From Lachnospiraceae bacterium UBA1766 (GTDB lineage Bacteria > Bacillota > Clostridia > Lachnospirales > Lachnospiraceae): a DNA stretch of 22,902 bases. The notes beneath the pieces were generated by a model. It was not told where the DNA came from and made no database searches. It saw only the letters and a list, made by a program, of their open reading frames with translations. The first letter of the stretch is position 1. Each line of letters begins with the position of its first letter. Below, piece after piece: positions 6,836-14,916 of this stretch. The stretch covers positions 1 to 22,902 of the forward strand of contig DCGY01000064.1 of the NCBI GenBank assembly GCA_002314715.1, given 5' to 3'. The translations under genes were made by a program, and so were the position numbers.

Positions 6836-8401
6836 ATGAAAAAGAAAGCATTGGTACCATTGGCATTGTTTCTTGCGGGTTTTTTGGTGGTAGCGGCCAT
6901 ATTGACCCTGGCGGAGAGCGGTAACCCGGAGGCGTCCATTCAGGGCTATGGGGATGCGGTATGGTATTTGGTGGTAACACTGACCACCGTAGGATACGGA
7001 GACTATTATCCCATTACTTCTGTGGGCAAGGTTATTGGCGCCGTTGCGGTTTTTAGCAGTTTGGGCTTGATGGCCTTTATCATTGCCAGAGTGGTAAGTT
7101 TATTTAACAGTGATATTTTACCGATTATGGTGCTTAAAAGGAAGGCGAAAAAGCCCTGGTATGTATTTTCCGAGTTGAATGCCAAGACCATGGTACTGCT
7201 TCGGGATATACGCCAAAAGGAACCGGATAGTGTGATTTTGTGTCTTTCCAAGGCATCGGATTATAAGGACGAGGAGGTCTTTAGTGCCAACCTGTCTTAC
7301 GAGAAAATCCTGGACATGAAGAAGGAGGATTGGTCGGGGTTACATCTGTTTTTCTTAAAGGAAACCCATAATGATTATCTGAATTTTACCGAGGCTTTTT
7401 CTGTATACAAGAAATATTTGGATGGACAGGTCATTCCCTTTCACTGCTATTGTTTGACCGAATATACACCGGAAACCATTCCGGTGAATCTGACCTGCTT
7501 CCAGCCTTATGAAAATGTGGCCAGACTATACTGGCTGAAATACCCCATTTTGGCCCAAAACGAAGTGATTGTTCTAATCGGTACCGGTAAGTACGGAAGT
7601 GAGCTTTTGAAGCAGGCATTGCAGGGAAATGTGATTCATCCGGTTCAGCATGTGCAATATCATGTGTTTGGAAAAGGGGAGAATTTCCAGGTGCAGCATC
7701 ATTGCCTGTCCGCCTATTTTGGCATCAATCAGGAGGAAGAGGACAGAGATTGTATCTTCTTCCATGAGGAGGACTGGAGAAAAAACAGAGATCTTTTGGA
7801 GAAGGCAGATCGTATCATTTTCTGTGAGGATGTGGAGAACAGGAACCTGAAGAATATCTGCGAACTTCGGAAATATTTCCTGTATAAGTCCCCGGAAAAT
7901 CTTCATGTGCTTTCGGCTTCCGATATGGATGACATGGTTTCCTTCGGTGCGGATGCTCAGGTTTATACCAAGGATATGGTGGTTCGTTCAAAGCTGAATC
8001 AGATTGCGAAAACCATGAACGATTTGTATGTCCGGTCCAGCAGCACGTCGGCTCCGGACTGGAACCATTTAAGTGAGTTTAAACGGCAGTCGAACATTGC
8101 GGTGGCAGATCATGTGCCCTATAAGTTAAAGCTTTTGGGAGCTTCCTCCGGCCAGGAGGTTGGAAACAAGTATGAGGGTCTGGAAGAAGAAACCAAGGAA
8201 TTTTGCAGACGTTTGGAGCATGAGAGATGGAGTCGTTTCCACATCGTAAACAACTGGAAATATAACCCGGTTCGAAACGATGCCGTAAGGCAGCATCCTT
8301 GTTTGGCTCGTTTCGAGGAGCTTTCCCTGGAGGAGCAGAAAAAGGACGATTATTCCTGGATGATTTTAAAGGATATTGATTATTCCCTGGAGGAGAAATA
8401 G
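6836..8401 (+). CDS. two-TM potassium channel protein with Rossmann and RyR-like domains
   Basis: A 521-residue protein. Membrane helix 1 (about 5-26), a pore helix (40-50), the canonical potassium selectivity filter TVGYGD (51-56) and membrane helix 2 (about 63-90) make an Ion_trans_2 pore module. The cytosolic part has Rossmann-like segments, clearest at VIVLIGTGKYGSELL with GTGKYG at 249-254, as in RCK/TrkA-N domains. The C-terminus carries a RyR-like domain: LEHERWSRFHIVNNWKY (460-476) and HPCLARFEELSLEEQKKDD (487-505). Four such pores would be needed per channel. Start choice: ATG 6836 has AAAGGTAG at 6823-6830; an upstream TTG at 6797 would overlap the preceding gene and lacks a site. 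It lies 16 bases after the preceding gene and directly abuts the next small gene. The filter makes the channel call firm; the gating ligand is unknown. Confidence 0.85.
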   Translation: MKKKALVPLALFLAGFLVVAAILTLAESGNPEASIQGYGDAVWYLVVTLTTVGYGDYYPITSVGKVIGAVAVFSSLGLMAFIIARVVSLFNSDILPIMVLKRKAKKPWYVFSELNAKTMVLLRDIRQKEPDSVILCLSKASDYKDEEVFSANLSYEKILDMKKEDWSGLHLFFLKETHNDYLNFTEAFSVYKKYLDGQVIPFHCYCLTEYTPETIPVNLTCFQPYENVARLYWLKYPILAQNEVIVLIGTGKYGSELLKQALQGNVIHPVQHVQYHVFGKGENFQVQHHCLSAYFGINQEEEDRDCIFFHEEDWRKNRDLLEKADRIIFCEDVENRNLKNICELRKYFLYKSPENLHVLSASDMDDMVSFGADAQVYTKDMVVRSKLNQIAKTMNDLYVRSSSTSAPDWNHLSEFKRQSNIAVADHVPYKLKLLGASSGQEVGNKYEGLEEETKEFCRRLEHERWSRFHIVNNWKYNPVRNDAVRQHPCLARFEELSLEEQKKDDYSWMILKDIDYSLEEK

Positions 8402-8572
8402 ATGGAAACCTGGTACTATGAGGTAATCAGCATTGACGGCGATTATGCCAAATTAAAAAGAACGGATGTGGAGCTGGACGATTTGAAACTTGTGGCCAGA
8501 GCCCTTTTGCCGGCAGAAATTACAGAGGGCAGCCACCTGAAATATGAGTGGATGCAATACGAAATGATATAG
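8402..8572 (+). CDS. 56-residue DUF3006-like protein
   Basis: The ATG follows the channel gene's stop codon without a gap (TAGATG), and a GGAGGAG site lies at 8389-8395 inside the end of the channel gene, so the two are very probably translationally coupled. The protein begins METWYYEVISIDGDYAKLKR, continues through an acidic turn to VARALLPAEITEGSHLKYEW and ends at residue 56. The order I-x-G-D-Y-A-x-L, then LLPxxxxEGxxL, is that of the DUF3006 family, small beta-rich proteins of unknown function. There is no signal peptide or membrane segment. Its position suggests a role with the channel pair, but nothing proves it. Confidence 0.6.
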   Translation: METWYYEVISIDGDYAKLKRTDVELDDLKLVARALLPAEITEGSHLKYEWMQYEMI

Positions 8573-8648
8573 TGGTACAGCCTGAACGCAGATAATCGTC
8601 CCCGCTTCTAAGGCATAGAGACGTAGGCGGGGGTTAGGGGAATGTAGT

Positions 8649-9740
8649 ATGAAAGTGATTCATTGCGCAGATTTACACCTGGATTCCAAATTAAATGCAA
8701 ACTTGGACAAAGAGCGGGCAACGTTACGAAACAGGGAACTGTTGAGTACCTTTGGTCGTATGGTGGATTATGCGGTTATGAATCAGGTGGAAGCAATTCT
8801 CATTGCCGGGGATCTGTTTGATACCAAAAGGGTCTCCCGTACCACCGGAAATGTGGTGCTTCAAAAGATTTCGGCCAATCCCAGGTTACGGTTTTATTAT
8901 TTGCGGGGAAATCATGACGATGATAATTCGTTGAAGGAGCTTCCGGAGAATTTATATTTGTTTGAGGATACCTGGATTACTTACCTGGAGGGCGAGGGAA
9001 ATATCGCCATCTCCGGGCTGGAGCTTACCAAAGCCAACAGTGATACGGCGGCTCTGTCCCTGGTACTTAAGCCGGAGCAGTTTAACATTGTCCTGCTTCA
9101 CGGACAGGAAGCGGAAAGTAAAAGCAAAGAGAAAGCAGAACAGATTCCTTTAAGGGAACTTCGGAACAAAGGAATTGATTATCTGGCCCTGGGTCATGTG
9201 CATGCCTATAAAAAAGAAAAACTGGATGCCAGAGGTGTGTACTGCTATCCCGGTTGTCTGGAAGGCAGAGGCTTTGACGAGTGCGGAGAGCATGGCTTTG
9301 TGGTTTTGGATATTTCGGAGGAACTGGGTACCTATACCCATACCTTTGTACCCTTTGCCGCCCGTAGACTGCATACAGTGCAGGTGGATGTGACCGGTTG
9401 TATGTCTACCATGGAGATGCTTCAGAGAGCGGGAGAGGCGATACGAGCAGAAAAATGTGCGGGAGAGGACCTGATAAAGGTAGTGTTGAAGGGTTCTCTG
9501 GATGTAACCTGTGAGAAGGATGTGGCTTTTTTGCAAACCAGTCTGGCCGAGGATTATTTCTTCCTAAAGCTTCAGGATGCTACAACTCTTTTGGTGGAGG
9601 AGCAGGATTATTCTCTGGATGAGTCCCTGAAAGGGGAGTTTGTACGAACGGTTATGGGAGATGATAAATTATCCGTGGAGGAAAAGGGAGAGATTATTCG
9701 ATATGGCTTGCAGGCGCTGGCCGGAGAGGAGATTGGCTAG
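8649..9740 (+). CDS. YhaO-like DNA repair exonuclease (Mre11/SbcD family)
   Basis: A 363-residue calcineurin-type metallophosphoesterase. All metal-binding motifs are visible in order: DLHLD (8-12), GDLFD (54-58), RGNHD (86-90), LLHGQ (149-153) and GHVH (182-185). This is the Mre11/SbcD nuclease pattern, acting on DNA ends with a Rad50/SbcC-type ATPase. The C-terminal 130 residues form the capping and partner-binding part. AGGGG at 8636-8640 supports the start. The stop codon TAG is followed immediately by the ATG of the ATPase gene, so the pair is co-translated. The 76-base gap to the preceding small gene has a stem-loop (8599-8633) but no U tract, so transcription from the channel cassette could read through. 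Confidence 0.88.
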   Translation: MKVIHCADLHLDSKLNANLDKERATLRNRELLSTFGRMVDYAVMNQVEAILIAGDLFDTKRVSRTTGNVVLQKISANPRLRFYYLRGNHDDDNSLKELPENLYLFEDTWITYLEGEGNIAISGLELTKANSDTAALSLVLKPEQFNIVLLHGQEAESKSKEKAEQIPLRELRNKGIDYLALGHVHAYKKEKLDARGVYCYPGCLEGRGFDECGEHGFVVLDISEELGTYTHTFVPFAARRLHTVQVDVTGCMSTMEMLQRAGEAIRAEKCAGEDLIKVVLKGSLDVTCEKDVAFLQTSLAEDYFFLKLQDATTLLVEEQDYSLDESLKGEFVRTVMGDDKLSVEEKGEIIRYGLQALAGEEIG

Positions 9741-11945
9741 ATGAAGCTACTGTCCTGTCATATTGAAAATTTTGGAACATTGCACGATTTTACCTTGGAG
9801 CTGAAAGAGGGAGTAAACGTGATTTGCCGGGAGAACGGATTTGGCAAAAGCACGCTTGCGGCCTTTTTTCGGGCCATGTTTTATGGCTTTGAGGGCGAGA
9901 AAAAGCGAAGCCTGGAAGAAAATGAACGAAAACGTTATAAGCCCTGGCAGGGTGGTCCCTACGGGGGACAGCTTATCTTTTCGGTGGGGGAGAAAACCTA
10001 CTGCATGTCTCGTCTGTTTGGGGAGAAGGAATCGGAGGATGAATTTGAACTAAGAGATACTGCCACCAACGCAATTTCCAACGATTATACCACCCGTATC
10101 GGGGAGGAATTGTTTCAGATTGATCGGGAGTCCTTTACCCGGACCTTGTTTATTGGGCAAAACGGGTGCGACACGGAAAGCACCGACGATATCAATGCCA
10201 AGATCGGCAACCTGACAGACAATACCAATGATTTAAATAATTTCGAGACTGCGACGAAAGCCTTGACGGAGTGGATTAACCGCCTTACGCCGAAGCGGGC
10301 CACAGGAAGTCTTTCCAGACAAAAGGACGAAATTGCTTCCCTTGAACGGCAGGTGCTGGAAATTCGGACCCTGAACGAAAGCCTGGAGAAGGTTTCCGGG
10401 CAGCGAAAGACCCAACGTCAAATCATTGCGGAAGCGACACAACAGCAGCAGACCTACCGAAATCTGCAGTCCAGGGTATCCAGAGAGCAGGCACTTTTGG
10501 AACAAAAGAAACAGTGGCAGAGACTGGTCTTGGAAGTGAAGGAATCCAAAGAGCGGGTGACTTCCATACGGCAGCAGTTTCCGGGAGAGGTTCCTGGCAC
10601 TTCTGCCCTGCAGGAGGCTATAAACGGCCTGGACAACCTGGAATGGCTACAGGAAAATATGGACCGGAACCCTTATTCGGAAGAGGACATGGCTTACCTG
10701 GGAGAACTTCGAAGGACCTTCCAAGGGGAGGCACCAAACCCGGAAGAAATTAGGGAAATGCGGGAAAAAGTGACGCGGCTTCGCACACAAAAAGAAGCTT
10801 TCCGAGAAAAACAGGCCGGAAAGGCCCTTGCCCTTTTACTGGTGGCAATGGTGATTCTGATGGCAGGTGTTCTAAGCTTTTTCTTTTCAGCGGTTTTGGC
10901 AGTAGGCCTTCTGGTGGCCGGAGGGATGCTCCTTTTGTGGAGTGTGCTGGGAAAGAAAAAAACAGACCCGGATATTTTGGCCGGGGAGCAGGAAATAGAA
11001 GATTATTTGGAGCAGATGGGCATGGAGGCTTCCCGGGAACATTGGGAGGAAACACTGTACCGCCTGGAGAAAAAGGCCGGAGATTATCTGGAATTAACCA
11101 AACGAAGCCAAATGGCCAAGCAGGCAAAAAATCGGTATCTGGAGGCCAAGGAGAAATGGGATGGCTTCTTTGCCACCTATCAGCTTTCCCCGGGCAAAAA
11201 TCCACAGGATACTTTGAAACGAATCGGGGAGCTTTTGGAGGCCTATTCTTCCGAAAACTATTTGCTTTCCGCGAGAGAGGAAGCCTTGGAGTGCTTTGAA
11301 AAGGAAACGGACAGGAAGGCCTTGGAAGAGTTGAACCCGGAGAACGAACAACTATCCCCGGAGGAGATTGAAACTCGGCTGAAGGCGTTGGACACCTCTT
11401 TGGAGGAGGCCCGAAAGAACCGGGATATGGCAGACAGACAATTGGAAGATCTGTCCCAGAGACTGGAGGAACTGGAAGAGAAGCAGGAACTGTTGCTTCA
11501 GAAAAAGGCGCAGTACGAGACAGAGCTTCAAAAGTATCACCGCATAGTAAAGGCAAGAGATTATTTGGCCACCGCCAAGGAAAATATGACCTCCCGCTAC
11601 AGTGGGCCGATTCTTCAAAGCTTTCAAAAGTATTATCAAGGGATTACAGGGGATTCGAAAACCACCTTCCACCTGGATGCAAAAACCGTATTGACCATGG
11701 ATGCCATGGGCAGGCAACGGGGAACGGAAACCTTAAGCGCAGGTTGCAGGGATTTGGTGGGTATTTGCCTTCGGGTGGCATTGGTGGAAGCCATGTATAC
11801 CCGGGAAACGCCCATCCTGATTATGGATGATCCCTTCACCAATTTGGACGATGAGAGACTGGCCACCGCCAAGGAAATGCTGCAAAAAATCGGAGAGACC
11901 TATCAAGTGCTTTATTTTACCTGCAGCGAAGCAAGAAAAGGATAA
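9741..11945 (+). CDS. YhaN-like SMC-type ATPase (Rad50/SbcC family)
   Basis: A 734-residue AAA/SMC-like ATPase. The N-terminal Walker A is ENGFGKSTL (31-39). The C-terminal part has an ABC signature variant LSAGC (665-669) and Walker B ILIMDDPF (692-699). Between them lie long coiled-coil stretches (about 180-340 and 405-600). In the middle of the coiled coil, about residues 361-405, there are two strongly hydrophobic segments (LLLVAMVILMAGVLSFFF and AVGLLVAGGMLLLWSVL), probably a membrane hairpin. This is the YhaN layout, in contrast to the zinc hook of true Rad50. It would form a complex with the upstream nuclease, possibly held at the membrane. The start abuts the nuclease stop. The gene ends at a strong bidirectional terminator. 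Confidence 0.85.
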   Translation: MKLLSCHIENFGTLHDFTLELKEGVNVICRENGFGKSTLAAFFRAMFYGFEGEKKRSLEENERKRYKPWQGGPYGGQLIFSVGEKTYCMSRLFGEKESEDEFELRDTATNAISNDYTTRIGEELFQIDRESFTRTLFIGQNGCDTESTDDINAKIGNLTDNTNDLNNFETATKALTEWINRLTPKRATGSLSRQKDEIASLERQVLEIRTLNESLEKVSGQRKTQRQIIAEATQQQQTYRNLQSRVSREQALLEQKKQWQRLVLEVKESKERVTSIRQQFPGEVPGTSALQEAINGLDNLEWLQENMDRNPYSEEDMAYLGELRRTFQGEAPNPEEIREMREKVTRLRTQKEAFREKQAGKALALLLVAMVILMAGVLSFFFSAVLAVGLLVAGGMLLLWSVLGKKKTDPDILAGEQEIEDYLEQMGMEASREHWEETLYRLEKKAGDYLELTKRSQMAKQAKNRYLEAKEKWDGFFATYQLSPGKNPQDTLKRIGELLEAYSSENYLLSAREEALECFEKETDRKALEELNPENEQLSPEEIETRLKALDTSLEEARKNRDMADRQLEDLSQRLEELEEKQELLLQKKAQYETELQKYHRIVKARDYLATAKENMTSRYSGPILQSFQKYYQGITGDSKTTFHLDAKTVLTMDAMGRQRGTETLSAGCRDLVGICLRVALVEAMYTRETPILIMDDPFTNLDDERLATAKEMLQKIGETYQVLYFTCSEARKG

Positions 11946-11984
11946 AAAAAGAACCTACGGTTTTGTAGACTGTAGGTTCTTTTT
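11944..11984. terminator. bidirectional rho-independent terminator
   Basis: GAACCTAC (11951-11958) pairs with GTAGGTTC (11972-11979) around a 13-base loop. It is followed by TTTTT on the plus strand and preceded by AAAAAAA, so on the minus strand it also ends in a U run. It serves the convergent ATPase gene (plus) and the permease gene (minus). Confidence 0.85.
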
Positions 11985-11989
11985 CGTTT

Positions 11990-14029
11990 CTAATTTTGAC
12001 CGCTTACGATATGATAATAGGCTTTGGAGGTAATCTTATACACACAGGTATACAGTGCCCCGAAAATCAGGAAGCTGATCAAGCAGGTGGTAATAAAGAG
12101 CTTTACGTTGGTCAGGCTGAACATGGTCAAAAGCTGACGAATCATGGGGAAGGCAAAGCAAATATGGATACCTGCCAGAAGCAGAGGGAAAAAGAAAACC
12201 GTCAACATCTGGGAATTGATGCTCTGCTGGATTTCCTTTTTGCTCATACCCACTTTTTGCATGATTTCAAAGCGGGACTGATCCTCGTAGCCCTCGCAGA
12301 TTTGCTTGTAGTAAATAATCAAAACTGCTGCGAAGATAAATACAATGCTCAGACAAAGGCCGATGAAGAACAGGGAACCGAAGCTTGCGAAGAAATCCTG
12401 TCGGTTCTCGGCACGTCCGTCTACACGATAATAAGAAAAGTGGAAATCATTATTCAAGGTCTGCAAAGTGCCCTTGATATCCTTGCACAAAGCAATCTGG
12501 TCCTCATCGGACAAACCGTTGGTATCGATACAGTAATCAAAATGATAGGATACCATGAAATCATCCCATGCGTTTTTGGCGAGAACCAGATCCCCCAGGC
12601 TTTCTTCCAAAGAAGGAACCACGATCAAAATAGCGGTGAAGCCCAAAATGGAATCCTCGGTGGTATAGTCGGAAAATACAAAAGATTCCTTCACCCGATA
12701 GGAGTTGCCATGCTGGATGCTTAAAGTCTGGAGATTTATCTTTTTCTTGTTGCTTATGAGAAGAATCTGATCCGCTTCCAGAGAATCGTCCCTTTGGTAT
12801 TGTCTGTTAAAATCTGCCAGAGAAAGAAATTGAACCGTGCAAACGCCGTTCATGGCTCCTTGGTTAAAACCGTTATATTTATCCACCTCTGTACGGATTG
12901 TATTTCCTTCCAGTTTGCCGCTTGTATATGCATAACGATTCCAATACACATTGGTTGGAGTGGTGGAATAGGTTTTTATCGTTTCGTCCACCTTTCCCAT
13001 CAGTCCGTTTATGGTTTGGTCGGACAAAGCTTCTGCAGAGTTCATATCCAGACTGAGGTTTATTTCCCGGTAGAAGTTGGTGGTCAGGGAATCCTCATAA
13101 CCAAAATACAGGCAGGAAGAGGAAGAAATCATTACCAGTACCATGGTGGCCAGAATGCAGATGGAAGCCAGGCCGGCTCCGTTTCGTTTCATGCGGAAAA
13201 GCATGGAAGAAACCGAAGCAAAGTGATTGGTCTTGTAATAGTAGGTCTTATTTTTCTGCAAGATTTTGCAAAGTAAAACGGAACCTGCAATCATCAATAA
13301 ATAGGTTGCCACAATTACCAGAAGGACCGCGATGAAGAACCAGGTCAGTGCGCCCAATGCATTGGTCTGGGACACGGCCAAATAGTATGCGACACCCAAA
13401 ATGAGAAAACCCAAAAGCCCCAGGAACCAGTTGGCCTTGGGTGGCTTTTCACCGGTTTTTTCGCTGTTTAACAAATGAATGGTCTTCTGGAAAAGAATCT
13501 GTCGAAAACCGTTCAGATAAATCAGTACGAAGATACAACCATACACAATGCAGGTAATCAGGACGGACTTTAAGGAGATGGACAGAGAATAGTCCGGCTG
13601 CCGGCCCAAAAGCTTCAAAAGCCCCAACTCTGCAAATTTGGAAAACAGAAAGCCGAATAAAGTGCCCAAAAACAGGGAGGCAAGAGCTACAATCAGGTTT
13701 TCGTAGAATAAAATGTATCCCAGATGTTTTTTGCCAAGGCCCAGTATATTCAAAAGGCCGAATTCCTTCTTTCTGCGCTTCATCAGAAAGGAATTGGTAT
13801 AAAACAAAAAGATTACCGAAAAGATACCGATGACGATGGTACCAAGCTTCAGGGTAAGCTGCAAAATATCATTTCCCCGCATATAGAGAAGGGAGGGAGT
13901 GGTTTGCAGGAAATTCAGGATATAAAACATTGTAATAATGCAGATGCAGGTCAACATGTAAGGAATGTATAAACGCCTGTTTTTTCGAATTCCCTCTTTG
14001 GCCAGCCCGAAATAAAAACCGATTTTCAT
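11990..14029 (-). CDS. BceB-type ABC transporter permease (FtsX family)
   Basis: A 679-residue permease of the peptide-antibiotic detoxification type. Ten membrane helices are visible at about 21-42, 58-78, 105-133, 153-173, 200-220, 227-252, 286-307, 550-573, 608-630 and 640-662. A large outside domain of about 240 residues (308-549) lies between helices 7 and 8, the hallmark of BceB-like proteins, where it binds the antibiotic or lipid target and signals to the kinase. Two FtsX-type halves flank it. Its start codon overlaps the ATPase stop by one base (TAATG). Family members give resistance to bacitracin, lantibiotics or other lipid II binders; which substrate applies here cannot be read from sequence. 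Confidence 0.9.
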   Translation of the reverse strand: MKIGFYFGLAKEGIRKNRRLYIPYMLTCICIITMFYILNFLQTTPSLLYMRGNDILQLTLKLGTIVIGIFSVIFLFYTNSFLMKRRKKEFGLLNILGLGKKHLGYILFYENLIVALASLFLGTLFGFLFSKFAELGLLKLLGRQPDYSLSISLKSVLITCIVYGCIFVLIYLNGFRQILFQKTIHLLNSEKTGEKPPKANWFLGLLGFLILGVAYYLAVSQTNALGALTWFFIAVLLVIVATYLLMIAGSVLLCKILQKNKTYYYKTNHFASVSSMLFRMKRNGAGLASICILATMVLVMISSSSCLYFGYEDSLTTNFYREINLSLDMNSAEALSDQTINGLMGKVDETIKTYSTTPTNVYWNRYAYTSGKLEGNTIRTEVDKYNGFNQGAMNGVCTVQFLSLADFNRQYQRDDSLEADQILLISNKKKINLQTLSIQHGNSYRVKESFVFSDYTTEDSILGFTAILIVVPSLEESLGDLVLAKNAWDDFMVSYHFDYCIDTNGLSDEDQIALCKDIKGTLQTLNNDFHFSYYRVDGRAENRQDFFASFGSLFFIGLCLSIVFIFAAVLIIYYKQICEGYEDQSRFEIMQKVGMSKKEIQQSINSQMLTVFFFPLLLAGIHICFAFPMIRQLLTMFSLTNVKLFITTCLISFLIFGALYTCVYKITSKAYYHIVSGQN

Positions 14030-14790
14030 TATACGTTTCCTCCGCTTGCAAGAAGTGTCAGGGTGTCCGTGATTTTTTGATACATCTGGGAGTCGGTATC
14101 TTTTCCACGATACAGCTGATGGAATACCTGTCCGTCCTTGATAAATAAAACTCTGCCTGCGGTGGAAGCGGCTTTTACGGAGTGGGTAACCATGAGAATG
14201 GTCTGTCCCTGCTGATTAAATGTGGCAAAGAGACGAAGCAGTTCGTCGGAGGCCTTGGAGTCCAAAGCACCGGTAGGCTCGTCTGCAAGAATTAATTTGG
14301 GATTTGTGATCAAGGCTCTTGCCACGGCTGCCCTCTGCTTTTGTCCGCCGGAAACCTCATAAGGGTACTTCTTTAATAATTCCAGGATGCCAAGCTTTTC
14401 TGCGATAGGGAGAAGTGTGGCATGCATTTCCGGATATTTTTTTCCGGCCAATACCAGGGGAAGGTAAATATTATCCTCCAGGGTAAAGGTATCCAACAGG
14501 TTAAAATCCTGGAATACGAAGCCTAACTGGTTGCGACGAAATTCCGCCAGCATAGAATCCTTAATGGTGGTTAACTCCCGGCCGTCCAGGGTAACGCTTC
14601 CCGCGGTAGGCTTGTCCAAAGCAGCCAGAATGTTTAGAAGGGTGGTTTTGCCGGAACCGGATTCTCCCATGATGGCCACGTATTCCCCGGCCTCTACAGA
14701 GAAGTTCACATTGCTTAATGCCTCCACTTTATTTCCGCCCAATCGGGTGACATAGACCTTTTTTAAATTGCTTACCTCTAAAATGCTCAT
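14029..14790 (-). CDS. BceA-type ABC transporter ATP-binding protein
   Basis: A 253-residue ATPase subunit. Walker A is GESGSGKT (42-49), Q-loop Gln94 in FVFQDFNLLD, signature VSGGQ (146-150), Walker B LILADE (166-171), and the switch histidine is in MVTHS near 203. It belongs to the MacB/LolD/BceA group. Start choice: ATG at 14790 has AAAGGAG at 14799-14805 with eight bases between; the longer open frame to 14823 has no site and would begin in the -10 region. It overlaps the permease gene by one base, so both are made together. The promoter is in the 126-base gap behind the kinase gene. Confidence 0.92.
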   Translation of the reverse strand: MSILEVSNLKKVYVTRLGGNKVEALSNVNFSVEAGEYVAIMGESGSGKTTLLNILAALDKPTAGSVTLDGRELTTIKDSMLAEFRRNQLGFVFQDFNLLDTFTLEDNIYLPLVLAGKKYPEMHATLLPIAEKLGILELLKKYPYEVSGGQKQRAAVARALITNPKLILADEPTGALDSKASDELLRLFATFNQQGQTILMVTHSVKAASTAGRVLFIKDGQVFHQLYRGKDTDSQMYQKITDTLTLLASGGNV

Positions 14791-14821
14791 TTTTGTTACT
14801 CCTTTGCTTGTTTCTGAGTTC

Positions 14822-14850
14822 ATTATACGAAGAAGGGAAATGTATCGCCA
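14822..14850 (-). promoter_or_regulatory. activated promoter of the bceAB-type genes
   Basis: On the minus strand a perfect TATAAT lies at 14822-14827. Seventeen bases upstream (14845-14850) is TGGCGA, a poor -35 box. A perfect -10 with a weak -35 is what is expected of a promoter that needs an activator, here the Bce-type response regulator. The palindrome at 14881-14896 is centred about 60 bases upstream of the -10 box. Confidence 0.55.
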
Positions 14851-14874
14851 TGCATTCGCCTTACATTTCCCTTC
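14832..14874. repeat. perfect 13-base inverted repeat across the promoter
   Basis: GAAGGGAAATGTA (14832-14844) and TACATTTCCCTTC (14862-14874) are perfect arms around 17 bases. The repeat spans the spacer and -35 region of the minus-strand promoter. It lacks a U tract in either direction, so it is not a usual terminator. It may be an operator, or a hairpin that limits read-through from the kinase gene. Confidence 0.6.
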
Positions 14875-14880
14875 CGGAAT

Positions 14881-14896
14881 CTTACAAAATTGTAAG
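14881..14896. promoter_or_regulatory. palindromic binding site, probable response-regulator box
   Basis: CTTACAA (14881-14887) and TTGTAAG (14890-14896) are perfect arms around AA. The core ACAAAATTGT is close to the ACAAATTTGT-type box known for GraR/BceR-like regulators. On the minus strand a second TGTAAG lies 21 bases further on, two helical turns away, toward the promoter. Confidence 0.55.
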
Positions 14897-14916
14897 ATGC
14901 ATATTCATTTTGGTCT

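Noticed and set aside
8599..8633. TCCCCGC/GCGGGGG stem-loop between the small gene and the nuclease gene as a terminator
   Set aside because: The loop is 21 bases and no U tract follows; the next bases are the ribosome site of the nuclease gene. It may be a leader hairpin or a processing site only.
10750..11556. Long proline-rich antisense frame opposite the YhaN-like gene
   Set aside because: Composition is that of a reverse-strand shadow of a Glu/Lys/Gly-rich coding sequence; there is no ribosome site and it opposes a gene with clear ATPase motifs.
11996..13276. Two plus-strand frames opposite the permease gene
   Set aside because: They mirror the 10-TM permease and have no ribosome sites or recognisable domains.
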